From NCBI GenBank assembly GCA_026392465.1, contig JAPLCA010000008.1, positions 124,001 through 188,000 of the forward strand: 64,000 nt of DNA, in the 5' to 3' direction. This DNA comes from Propionibacteriales bacterium. GTDB taxonomy: Bacteria; Actinomycetota; Actinomycetes; Propionibacteriales; Nocardioidaceae. The stretch's first letter is position 1. Each line of letters begins with the position of its first letter. Positions 54,701-62,086 of the stretch are shown piece after piece. Under the pieces are notes generated by a model. That model was given only the letters and a program-made list of their open reading frames with translations. It was not told the DNA's origin and searched no databases. A program made the translations under genes and the position numbers.

Positions 54701-55461
54701 GCACCGTCACCTTCGCCGACGGCGACACGGTGCTCGGCACGTCGGTGGTCGAGAACGGCACGGCCACCCTCGCGGTGCCGGGCTTCAAGGCCGGCTCGCA
54801 CGAGCTGGTCGCGTCGCTCGCGAAGACGGCGACCGCGCAGGCGTCGCAGTCGGGTGCGGTCTCGTTCACGCTCACCAAGGGTGCCTCGACGATCGCGCTG
54901 GTCATGGCGTCGGCGCAGAGCACCTTCGGCTCCCCGTTGGAGGGTGCCGTGGCGGTCGCCGGGGCCGACGAGGGCACGGTGACGGTCACCGTCGCCGGCA
55001 CTCCGGTGACGGTGGCGCTCGACGCGCAGGGCACGGGACGCTTCCAGCTCCCGGCCACGCTGAAGGTCGGCTCGCACACGGTGAGCGCGGTCTTCGACGG
55101 CACGGACGAGGTCGAGGCGAGCGGCACGGCCACGGCCGACGTCACCGTCGTGAAGCGGGGGACGACGACGGTCACGAACGCGACGTCGTCGGTCAAGCGG
55201 AGTGCGACGTACCGGGTGCGTGCGACGGTCTCGCCGACCGTGGCGGGCGTCGCCCCGTCGGGCGTCGTGCGGGTGTACGTCAAGGCGCCGGGCGCCAAGT
55301 CGTTCACCTGGGCCACGACGGTGCGCCTGTCCGGTGGCACGGTCGTGACCACGCTGAAGGCGCCGAGGACGAAGGGCACGCTGTCCGTCCGCACGGTCTA
55401 CGCGGGCGACGGCTCCTTCACCGGCAGCACCAGCGCGACGAAGGGGGTGCGCATCCGCTGA
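51778..55461 (+). CDS. Large secreted alpha/beta hydrolase with C-terminal Ig-like (Big_3/5-type) domains
   Basis: Signal peptide; LLLHGRHSTCY oxyanion region, MGHSRGGEG nucleophile elbow; Ig-like repeats (TLTATVTGGDGGTVTFADGDTVLGT...). Confidence 0.85.
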   Translation: MHASMRRVAGGLLTATLTATFLGALGTTSALGATVASGSDFSVDRAPGGYAVTLELDAPLPVKDDAPTLVVDGKEIGIATESLKGDTLTVLTSDPAVADATSVEAGWASRSASAKAERTGEVAQPEELADPSTLETLDANPASTGSYEYTQADYDFGTQSVALANIGGVRGEMQGRLYLPKTGGKRPVVLLLHGRHSTCYAEGSSSASLAWPCSGTRPLSIPSYAGYDGTGQALASHGYAVISISANAVNANDNPRSPDQGAQARGQLVLDTLSLLRKADAGQPVTLHDDARDLDVTLDDALQDPLTAADLQGRFDLSEVGLMGHSRGGEGITSAATLNAALDEPFGIKSLLPLAPVDFGRMTVPNVPLNVVLPYCDGDVSNQQGQHMLDDSRYAFDDDALRAGTWVMGANHNFFNTVWTPGKFPAGVSDDWGATSTNQTCGPVPAVAATSIRLSADAQYDLGTAYMAGWFRLTLGDEKQFLPMFDGSGTRPEVVGNADVRTVTTAPSSARSTLTSFESTSSLVRTSGLATAQPCASLAGRTIPAAAPACSTLASSQVPHWTPASNGGNVPATPVTRFTWTGDTGAVLVTVPKAKRDASGFDRLSLKVAADETVVTGTDLTLAVKDGSGVTWSSKVSALNPYALVRMPAPSDSTTTVLKKIVLQQVNVPVSALKDAGLDVADVREVRLTAATGADATTTGAAYLSDLAWESSSLGTPTVKKENTVNVFATAVEEGASAGTADVGVYLAQPATEPVVAYVSVLGSTTGRGGIAMEKVTFAPGETCKVVTGSILGDSLASTSASTAVKVSAINTSGAVMGAKAFGYLTVREDDGVTGSAVALPPVGAQGDPCDELARSTEVGAVTVDDPTPAPGGAVTLTASGYRSGEGVTFSLGSSTLGTAIADPSGVAVLSATVPADFAIGEAGVKAVGAGYGLTSTVSLEVLTETSTELAIDPELPAINQPVTLTATVTGGDGGTVTFADGDTVLGTSVVENGTATLAVPGFKAGSHELVASLAKTATAQASQSGAVSFTLTKGASTIALVMASAQSTFGSPLEGAVAVAGADEGTVTVTVAGTPVTVALDAQGTGRFQLPATLKVGSHTVSAVFDGTDEVEASGTATADVTVVKRGTTTVTNATSSVKRSATYRVRATVSPTVAGVAPSGVVRVYVKAPGAKSFTWATTVRLSGGTVVTTLKAPRTKGTLSVRTVYAGDGSFTGSTSATKGVRIR

Positions 55462-55475
55462 CCCGCTGAGCGCGC

Positions 55476-55514
55476 CGACGGGCGTCCGGTCCACCACGGA
55501 CCGGGCGCCCGTCG
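55476..55514. terminator. Hairpin terminator
   Basis: cgacgggcg-t-ccggtcc-accac-ggaccgg-g-cgcccgtcg. Confidence 0.7.
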
Positions 55515-55587
55515 TCCGTCCCGCTCCGTGCCCCGGCGGAGGCTAGTGTCGACGTGACGCAGTCCAGGGGCCGGAGGGGAGCGGGAC

Positions 55588-55986
55588 GTGGGGCGGTTCG
55601 GGAGCAGGGTCGCCGACCCGAGGGCGTGGGTCGTGGAGCTCGGCCCCGACGAGGATGCGCTCGCACCGGCGGCCGTCGTCGGGACGGAGCAGGAGGCGTT
55701 CGAGCTCCTGAGCGAGGCGCACGCCCGGGCACCCCACCTGCACAACGTGGCCCACGACTGGCCCTTGCGGTCCGGCTCGCCGCTCGCGCCGGGGGAGCGT
55801 CGCGGGGTGCACGTCGTGCTCGGCGCCGACGGGACCTGTGAGGTGTTCGACGACGAGGCCGCGGCCGGTGCCGCCGCGCGGCAGGTCGCCGACCGGGCGG
55901 ACGGCCGTCCTCCCGGCGCCCCGCCCGTGGTGAGCGGGGAGACCGGCACGTGGCTGGTGGACCTTGACGGCGCCGGTTCCCGCTAG
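55588..55986 (+). CDS. Hypothetical protein
   Basis: 132-aa ORF with ggaggggagcggg-type RBS upstream of GTG. Confidence 0.5.
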   Translation: MGRFGSRVADPRAWVVELGPDEDALAPAAVVGTEQEAFELLSEAHARAPHLHNVAHDWPLRSGSPLAPGERRGVHVVLGADGTCEVFDDEAAAGAAARQVADRADGRPPGAPPVVSGETGTWLVDLDGAGSR

Positions 55987-55997
55987 GCTGGTCCCAC

Positions 55998-56090
55998 CAC
56001 GACAGGGGAGCGCCACGCAGAGGGCGCTGAGAGTGCGGAGAAGCCGCAGACCCTTGAACCTGCTCCGGTTAGCACCGGCGAAGGGAGTCA
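55998..56090 (+). ncRNA. TPP riboswitch (THI element)
   Basis: aggggagc...gcGCTGAGAGtgcggagaagccgcaGACCCTTGAACCTGctccGGTTAGCACCGGCGAAGGGAgtc; immediately 5' of ykoE-like gene. Confidence 0.95.
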
Positions 56091-56092
56091 CG

Positions 56093-56731
56093 ATGAGTAG
56101 TTCTGCATCCACGCGTCCGTCCACCGACCTGGGGTCGGCGTTCCGGTACCGCACCGTCGACCTGGTCACGATCGCGACGCTCGCCGTCGCCCTCGGGGTC
56201 ACCTTCTGGGTCTGGGGCAAGGCCTACGCCGGCATCAGCGCCCTGGCGGTCTTCTCCTTCCCGCCGTCCGTCGGCGCGCTGGCCGGGCCCTGGCTGCTCG
56301 CCGGCGTCGTCGCCGGCCTGATCGTCCGCCGCCCGGGTGCCGCGCTCGCGACCGAGCTCGCCGCCGCTGCGGTGTCGGCGCTCGTCCCCGGCGGCACGGA
56401 GTGGGGTCTGAGCGTGCTCGCCTCGGGCCTCGTGCAGGGCCTGGGCGCCGAGCTCGTCCTCGCGCTGTTCCTGTACCGACGGTTCTCGCTCGGCGTCGCC
56501 GTCCTGGCCGGTGCCGGAGCCGGTGCCTTCGGCTCGGTCTACGAGTGGTTCGCCTACTACGAGGGCGTCTTCTCCGGCACGGACCGCCTGATCCACCTCG
56601 CGTTCTTCGCGCTGTCCGGCGCGGTCGTCGCCGGCGCCGGCGGCTGGCTGCTCGTGCGCGCCCTGGCCCGCGCCGGGGTGCTCGACGCCTTCGGCCCCGG
56701 CCGCGAGCTGCACGAGCGGAACGCGGTCTGA
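56093..56731 (+). CDS. ykoE: ECF transporter S component, YkoE-like (thiamine/HMP)
   Basis: FRTVDL-like YRTVDLVTIATLAVALGVTFWVWGKAY; controlled by TPP riboswitch. Confidence 0.9.
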   Translation: MSSSASTRPSTDLGSAFRYRTVDLVTIATLAVALGVTFWVWGKAYAGISALAVFSFPPSVGALAGPWLLAGVVAGLIVRRPGAALATELAAAAVSALVPGGTEWGLSVLASGLVQGLGAELVLALFLYRRFSLGVAVLAGAGAGAFGSVYEWFAYYEGVFSGTDRLIHLAFFALSGAVVAGAGGWLLVRALARAGVLDAFGPGRELHERNAV

Positions 56732-58140
56732 GCGACCTCCGGCCAGGTCAGGTCCGCGTCGAGGGCCTGACCTGGCGCCCGCTCGGTCGTCGCCACCCGG
56801 TCGTCGCCGGTCTCGACGTGCGCGTCGACCCCGGCGAGCGGGTGATGCTGCTCGGCCCGAGCGGCGCGGGGAAGTCCACGCTGCTCCACGCGCTCGTCGG
56901 CGCCCTCGGCACCACGTTGTCGGGCGACCTGACCGGCACGGTCGAGGTCGGCGGGGTCCTCGGCTTCGTCCCCCAGGCACCGGGCGACGCGGTGGTGGCC
57001 GAGCGGATCGGCCGCGACGTCGCCTTCGGGCCGGAGAACCGCGCCCTCGCCCGACCGGAGATCTGGGCCCGTGTCGACCGCGCCCTGGCCGACGTCGGCC
57101 TGACCTACGGCCGGGAGCACCCGACGTCGGCGCTCTCCGGCGGCGAGCTGCAGCGTCTGGCCCTCGCCGGAGCCTTGGCCGTCGAGCCCGACGTGCTGCT
57201 GCTGGACGAGCCGACGTCGATGCTCGACCCCGACCACGCCGCGTCGGTGCGCGAGGCCGTGCGCCGGACCGTGGCCGCCCGCGGTGCCACGCTGCTGGTC
57301 GTCGAGCACCGCATGGGTCCGTGGCTCGACCTCGTCGACCGGGTGCTGGTGCTCGGGCGCGACGGCGCCCTCCTGGCCGACGTGTCTCCCGACGTGCTCG
57401 TGAGCGACCACGGCGAGGCGATGGGTCGGCTCGGGCTGTGGATGCCGGGCCTGCCCGCGCCCACGCCCCTGGAGGTCGATCCCCGGCTGGTCGCGCCCGC
57501 CTCGCGGGCGACGTCCGTGGTGGCGCAGGACCTCGTCGTCGACCTGACCAGCCGGTCGATGCGCGGCGTCGCGCGGACCCGCGCGCTCGACGGCGTGCAC
57601 GCCCGGCTCGACCCCGGGCGGCTCGCGGCCGTCACGGGGCCGAGCGGTGCCGGCAAGTCGACGTTGCTCGCCGCGCTCGGTGGCCTGCTCGTGCCGACGT
57701 CGGGAACCGTGTCCCCCTCACGTCACCGGCTCCGCAGCCGGGAGCTGGCGGCACAGGTCGGCTGGGCGTCACAGGTCCCCGAGCACGGGTTCGTCGCCGC
57801 GACCGTGCGCGAGGAGGTCGCGCTCACCGCCGGCCGGACCGGGCGCACCGTCGACGTCGACGCCCTGCTGGACGTCGTCAGCCTGGGTGCGCTGGCGTCC
57901 ACGCACCCGTTCCGGCTCTCGGGCGGCGAGCAGCGACGGGTCTCGATGCTGACGGCCGTCGCCCACCGTCCGGAGGTCGTGCTGCTCGACGAGCCGACCG
58001 TGGGTCAGGACCGGGACACGTGGGCGGCCGTGGTCGGGCTCGCGCTCGCCGCGGCGGGCGAGGGCGCCGTGGTCGCCGCGGCCACCCACGACGCCGACGT
58101 CGTCGACCTGGCGGCCGAGCGGGTGGAGGTGGCCCCATGA
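56728..58140 (+). CDS. ykoD: Duplicated ABC ATPase of ECF transporter, YkoD-like; probable CTG start
   Basis: Two Walker A motifs GPSGAGKST, two LSGGE signatures; no in-frame ATG/GTG/TTG near the expected start. Confidence 0.85.
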   Translation: MSDLRPGQVRVEGLTWRPLGRRHPVVAGLDVRVDPGERVMLLGPSGAGKSTLLHALVGALGTTLSGDLTGTVEVGGVLGFVPQAPGDAVVAERIGRDVAFGPENRALARPEIWARVDRALADVGLTYGREHPTSALSGGELQRLALAGALAVEPDVLLLDEPTSMLDPDHAASVREAVRRTVAARGATLLVVEHRMGPWLDLVDRVLVLGRDGALLADVSPDVLVSDHGEAMGRLGLWMPGLPAPTPLEVDPRLVAPASRATSVVAQDLVVDLTSRSMRGVARTRALDGVHARLDPGRLAAVTGPSGAGKSTLLAALGGLLVPTSGTVSPSRHRLRSRELAAQVGWASQVPEHGFVAATVREEVALTAGRTGRTVDVDALLDVVSLGALASTHPFRLSGGEQRRVSMLTAVAHRPEVVLLDEPTVGQDRDTWAAVVGLALAAAGEGAVVAAATHDADVVDLAAERVEVAP

Positions 58141-58826
58141 GACGCGTCCTGGCTCGGACGAACCCGCTGGCCCTGATGTGGATCGGGGTGGCGGCACTGC
58201 TCGGCTCCTTCGCCGTCCGCGACCTTCCGTCCGCCGTCGCCGCGGCCACGGGGTGGGCCCTTGCCGGCCTCCTCGTCCTGCCGTCCTGGCGCTACCCGGT
58301 GGCGTGCCTCGCACTGTGCGGCGTGTCCGCGGGTCTGGTGGCCTACTCGGCCTGGCGGCTCGGCAACCCCGACCACGCGCCGGTGGCGGCGCTGCGGATC
58401 CTGGTGCTCGCCTGGCCGGGGGCGGTGGTCGTCGCGTTCGTCGACCTGTCCGACCTGGGGGACGAGCTCGCCCAGCGGCTCCACCTGCCCGATCGTCCGG
58501 TGGCGGCCTTCGTCGCGTCGCTGCAGCGGGTGTCCGGCTTCGGCGTGACCCTGCAGCAGGTGCTCCGCGCCCGCCGCGTGCGCGGCGCGGGTCCGCACGG
58601 TCCGGCGTCCGCAGTGCGGCACGCCGGGTCGGTCACCTTCGCCATGCTGGCCGCCGCGCTGCGCGACGCCGGGCGGACGTCGATCGCGATGGACGCCCGC
58701 GGGTTCGCGACCGCGACGCGACGGACCTGGGCCCAGGGGGTGCCATGGACCGTGCGCGACACCGCCGTCGTCGTGGTCGCGACCCTGCTGGCGCTCGTGC
58801 CCGTGGTCGCACGCGTCCTGACGTAG
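58137..58826 (+). CDS. ykoC: ECF transporter T component, YkoC-like
   Basis: Polytopic; AAALRDAGRTSIAMDARGF T-component motif; ATGA overlap. Confidence 0.9.
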   Translation: MRRVLARTNPLALMWIGVAALLGSFAVRDLPSAVAAATGWALAGLLVLPSWRYPVACLALCGVSAGLVAYSAWRLGNPDHAPVAALRILVLAWPGAVVVAFVDLSDLGDELAQRLHLPDRPVAAFVASLQRVSGFGVTLQQVLRARRVRGAGPHGPASAVRHAGSVTFAMLAAALRDAGRTSIAMDARGFATATRRTWAQGVPWTVRDTAVVVVATLLALVPVVARVLT

Positions 58827-58869
58827 GTCGCGGGGGTGCACAAAGCGGACGAGGTCGTCTAGGCTGCGA

Positions 58870-58887
58870 ACTAAGCAAGCGCTTAGT
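58870..58887. promoter_or_regulatory. Candidate TetR-family operator
   Basis: actaagc-aagc-gcttagt inverted repeat upstream of MaoC/acyl-CoA dehydrogenase operon. Confidence 0.55.
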
Positions 58888-58923
58888 CGTCGCCCGAGGG
58901 CGACCTGTCCCGGAGGTAGTCCC

Positions 58924-59382
58924 ATGGCCCGCGTGTTCGACAGTCTCGACGACTTCAAGGCAGCTGCCGGGCAGGAGCTCGGCACCAGCGACTGGGTCAC
59001 CGTGACGCAGGAGCAGATCAACACCTTCGCCGACGCCACCGGCGACCACCAGTGGATCCACGTCGACCCCGAGCGCGCCGCGTCCGGCCCGTTCGGCGGC
59101 ACGATCGCCCACGGCTACCTGACGCTGTCGCTGCTGCCGGTGTTCTCGGAGAACATCTACGCGGTCAACGGCCTGGCCATGGGTGTGAACTACGGCGCCA
59201 ACAAGGTGCGCTTCCCGAACCCGGTCCCCGTCGACTCGCGGCTGCGCGCGACGGCGACGCTCAAGGAGACGAGCGACATCCCGATCGGCACCCAGGCCGT
59301 CATCACGTTCGTCGTCGAGCGCGAGGGCGCGGAGAAGCCGGTCTGCATCGCCGAGGTCGTCTACGTGATGGCGGCGGCCTGA
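58924..59382 (+). CDS. MaoC-family (R)-hydratase
   Basis: FADATGDHQWIHVDPERAASGPFGGTIAHGYLTLSLLP. Confidence 0.95.
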   Translation: MARVFDSLDDFKAAAGQELGTSDWVTVTQEQINTFADATGDHQWIHVDPERAASGPFGGTIAHGYLTLSLLPVFSENIYAVNGLAMGVNYGANKVRFPNPVPVDSRLRATATLKETSDIPIGTQAVITFVVEREGAEKPVCIAEVVYVMAAA

Positions 59383-59383
59383 C

Positions 59384-60610
59384 ATGCACTTCGCCTTCGA
59401 CGAGACCACCACGGAGCTGATCGCGAAGCTCGAGGCCTTCATGGACGAGGCCGTCTACCCGGCCGAGGCCGAGGCCGCCGAGCAGATCGAGGCCCTCTAC
59501 GCCGAGGACCGCTGGGACCCGCCGGCCGTACTGGACAGCCTCAAGGCCGAGGCGCGCGAGCGCGGCCTCTGGAACTTCTTCCTCGCCGGCCACCCGGAGC
59601 GCGGCGGCCTGACGAACCTGCAGTACGCGCCGCTCGCCGAGATCACGGGTCGCTCCATCCAGCTCGCGCCCGCCGCGCTCAACTGCGCCGCGCCCGACAC
59701 GGGCAACATGGAGGTGCTGACCATGTTCGGCACCCCGGAGCAGAAGGAGCAGTGGCTCGAGCCGCTGCTGGAGGGCGAGATCCGCTCGGCGTTCGCCATG
59801 ACCGAGCCCGACGTCGCCTCCTCCGACGCCACCAACATCGAGCTGTCGATCGTGCGCGACGGCGACGAGTACGTCATCAACGGTCGCAAGTGGTGGATCA
59901 CCGGCGCGATGAACCCGAACTGCCGCGTCTTCATCGTCATGGGCAAGACCGACCCGTCGGCCGAGCGGCACCGCCAGCAGTCGATGATCCTCGTCCCGCG
60001 CGACACCCCCGGCCTCGAGGTCGTGCGCGGCATGCACGTGTTCGGCTACCACGACCGCGACCACGGCGGCCACGCCGAGCTGCGGTTCACCGACGTCCGC
60101 GTGCCCGCGACGAACCTCATCGGCGGCGAGGGCGAGGGCTTCGCGATCGCGCAGGCGCGGCTCGGGCCCGGGCGCATCCACCACTGCATGCGCTCCATCG
60201 GCATCGCCGAGCGCGCCGTCGAGTACATGTGCGAGCGGGCGCTGAGCCGCACCACCTTCGGCAAGCCGATCGCCCAGCAGGGCGTCGTGCAGGACTGGAT
60301 CGCGGAGTCGCGCGTGCGGCTGGAGCAGCTGCGCCTGCTGACGCTCAAGACCGCGTGGCTCATGGACACCGTCGGCAACCGCGGGGCCCACAAGGAGATC
60401 CAAGCGATCAAGATCGCGACGCCGCAGACGGTCGAGTGGATCCTCGACAAGGCCATCCAGGTGCACGGCGCGGGCGGTCTCAGCCAGGACTTCCCGCTCG
60501 CGGAGATGTTCGCCGGCATCCGCACCCTGCGCTTCGCCGACGGCCCCGACGAGGTGCACAAGGCCTCCCTCGCCCGTGCCGAGCTGAAGAAGTACGCGGC
60601 TCGCGGATGA
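59384..60610 (+). CDS. Acyl-CoA dehydrogenase
   Basis: FAMTEPDVASSDATNIELSI, RTTFGKPIAQQG, QVHGAGGLSQDFPLAEMFAGIRTLRFADGPDEVH. Confidence 0.95.
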   Translation: MHFAFDETTTELIAKLEAFMDEAVYPAEAEAAEQIEALYAEDRWDPPAVLDSLKAEARERGLWNFFLAGHPERGGLTNLQYAPLAEITGRSIQLAPAALNCAAPDTGNMEVLTMFGTPEQKEQWLEPLLEGEIRSAFAMTEPDVASSDATNIELSIVRDGDEYVINGRKWWITGAMNPNCRVFIVMGKTDPSAERHRQQSMILVPRDTPGLEVVRGMHVFGYHDRDHGGHAELRFTDVRVPATNLIGGEGEGFAIAQARLGPGRIHHCMRSIGIAERAVEYMCERALSRTTFGKPIAQQGVVQDWIAESRVRLEQLRLLTLKTAWLMDTVGNRGAHKEIQAIKIATPQTVEWILDKAIQVHGAGGLSQDFPLAEMFAGIRTLRFADGPDEVHKASLARAELKKYAARG

Positions 60611-60623
60611 GGGTGGTACGACG

Positions 60624-61445
60624 ATGAAGGTGCAGGGCGCGGCTGCCGTCGTCACGGGTGCGGCCGGCGGCATCTGCCTCGCGGTGGCGCGGGCGCTGCT
60701 CGAGCGCGGTGCCGCCTCGGTCGTGCTGGCCGACCTCGACGGCGACCGGCTCTCCGACGCGGCCTCCGCGCTGGGCGAGGAGTTCGGCGAGCGGGTGCTG
60801 CACCGGGCGGCCGACGTGACGGCGGAGATCGGCGTCGCCGCCGTGCTGCAGACGTCGCCGACTCCCGTCGACCTCTACGTCGCGAACGCCGGCGTGTTCC
60901 AGGGGTTCGGGCTCGACGCGTCGCCGCAGGACTGGGCGGCGTCGTGGGAGGTCAACGTGATGGCGCACGTGGCGGCGGCGCGGGCGCTCGTGCCGCAGTG
61001 GTTGGAGCGGGGCGCGACGGACGGCCCGGCGGGCTGCTTCGTGAGCGTGGCGTCGGCGGCGGGCCTGCTGACCCAGCTGGGCTCGCCCACCTACTCGGTG
61101 ACCAAGCACGCCGCCGTCGGCTTCGCGGAGTGGCTGGCGGCCACCTACGGCGACCGCGGCGTCCAGGTGACGACGGCATGCCCGATGGGCGTGCGCACGG
61201 CGATGCTCGAGGAGGGCGAGACCTCGACCGACGCCGACGCGCGCCTCGGCATGCGGGCGGTCACGTCGGCGGGCGAGGCGCTCGACGCGTCCGACGTCGC
61301 CGCCACGATCCTCGACGCGGTCGAGGCCGGCCGCTTCCAGGCCCTGCCCCACCCCGAGGTCGCCACGATGTGGGCCCAGAAGGCGTCCGACCCCGACCGC
61401 TGGGTCGCCGGCATGCAGCGCTACCGCCGCACCCTCGAGTCCTGA
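60624..61445 (+). CDS. SDR-family oxidoreductase
   Basis: VVTGAAGGICLAVARALLERG, NAGVFQGFG, YSVTKHAAVGF. Confidence 0.9.
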   Translation: MKVQGAAAVVTGAAGGICLAVARALLERGAASVVLADLDGDRLSDAASALGEEFGERVLHRAADVTAEIGVAAVLQTSPTPVDLYVANAGVFQGFGLDASPQDWAASWEVNVMAHVAAARALVPQWLERGATDGPAGCFVSVASAAGLLTQLGSPTYSVTKHAAVGFAEWLAATYGDRGVQVTTACPMGVRTAMLEEGETSTDADARLGMRAVTSAGEALDASDVAATILDAVEAGRFQALPHPEVATMWAQKASDPDRWVAGMQRYRRTLES

Positions 61446-61493
61446 ACCCCACCCCGCCCCCACCCACCCCCACCCACCCCCGCCATCCCCGAT

Positions 61494-61562
61494 CCCCGCG
61501 TTTTGCGGACTTGGTGACGGTTTCCGCCGGACAAACCGTCACCAAGTCCGCACAACGCGGGG
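61494..61562. repeat. Near-perfect inverted repeat, 30-nt arms with one mismatch
   Basis: ccccgcgttttgcggacttggtgacggttt ... aaaccgtcaccaagtccgcacaacgcgggg. Confidence 0.95.
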
Positions 61563-61611
61563 AGGGGCCGAGGGTGTGGGGTGGGCGGGCGGGGTCGGTA
61601 GGGTCGCGGCC

Positions 61612-61995
61612 ATGAAGATCGGACCCGGCCTCGTGGTGCCCGCCCTCGCCGAGCTCGTCGTGCTGGCGCTCTACGTCACCGACGTGCTGGGCGACGTCCC
61701 GTGGCCCGACGGCTTCGTCCTGCCGGGGCGTGTCCTGCTCGTCGTGGCGGCCCTCGTCGTCGCCGGCATCTGCTACCAGGCGTGGGCGACGGTCACCGCC
61801 GAGCAGCGCACCCCGCTGGTGCACGCCGCGGCCGCTGCGTCGCTGGTCGGCGGGGCCGCGCTGACGTCGGCCGTCTTCTCCGCGCCCGAGGGCGCGCTGC
61901 TCGGCGCGCACGCCCTCGCGACGCTCGGCACGGCCGCGCTCGTCGCCGCCGTCGTCTGCCACCAGATGACGACCGCCCGCCGCAGCCTCGGCTGA
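61612..61995 (+). CDS. Hypothetical membrane protein
   Basis: Four hydrophobic segments; ATG start. Confidence 0.6.
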   Translation: MKIGPGLVVPALAELVVLALYVTDVLGDVPWPDGFVLPGRVLLVVAALVVAGICYQAWATVTAEQRTPLVHAAAAASLVGGAALTSAVFSAPEGALLGAHALATLGTAALVAAVVCHQMTTARRSLG

Positions 61996-62032
61996 GTCGC
62001 CGCCGCACGACGCAGACCTCGCCTCTGACGCG

Positions 62033-62067
62033 ACGACGCCCCGCCCGTGACCCGGGCGGGGCGTCGT
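62033..62067. terminator. Hairpin terminator between convergent genes
   Basis: acgacgccccgcccg-tgacc-cgggcggggcgtcgt. Confidence 0.75.
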
Positions 62068-62086
62068 GCTCGGCGCCGGTGGGAGA

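Noticed and set aside
51634-55497. 1287-aa minus-strand ORF
   Set aside because: Antisense shadow of the secreted hydrolase
61441-61493. C-rich tract cccaccccgcccccacccacccccaccc as a G-quadruplex/regulatory element
   Set aside because: Low-complexity composition is common in this genome's gaps; no further support from sequence alone
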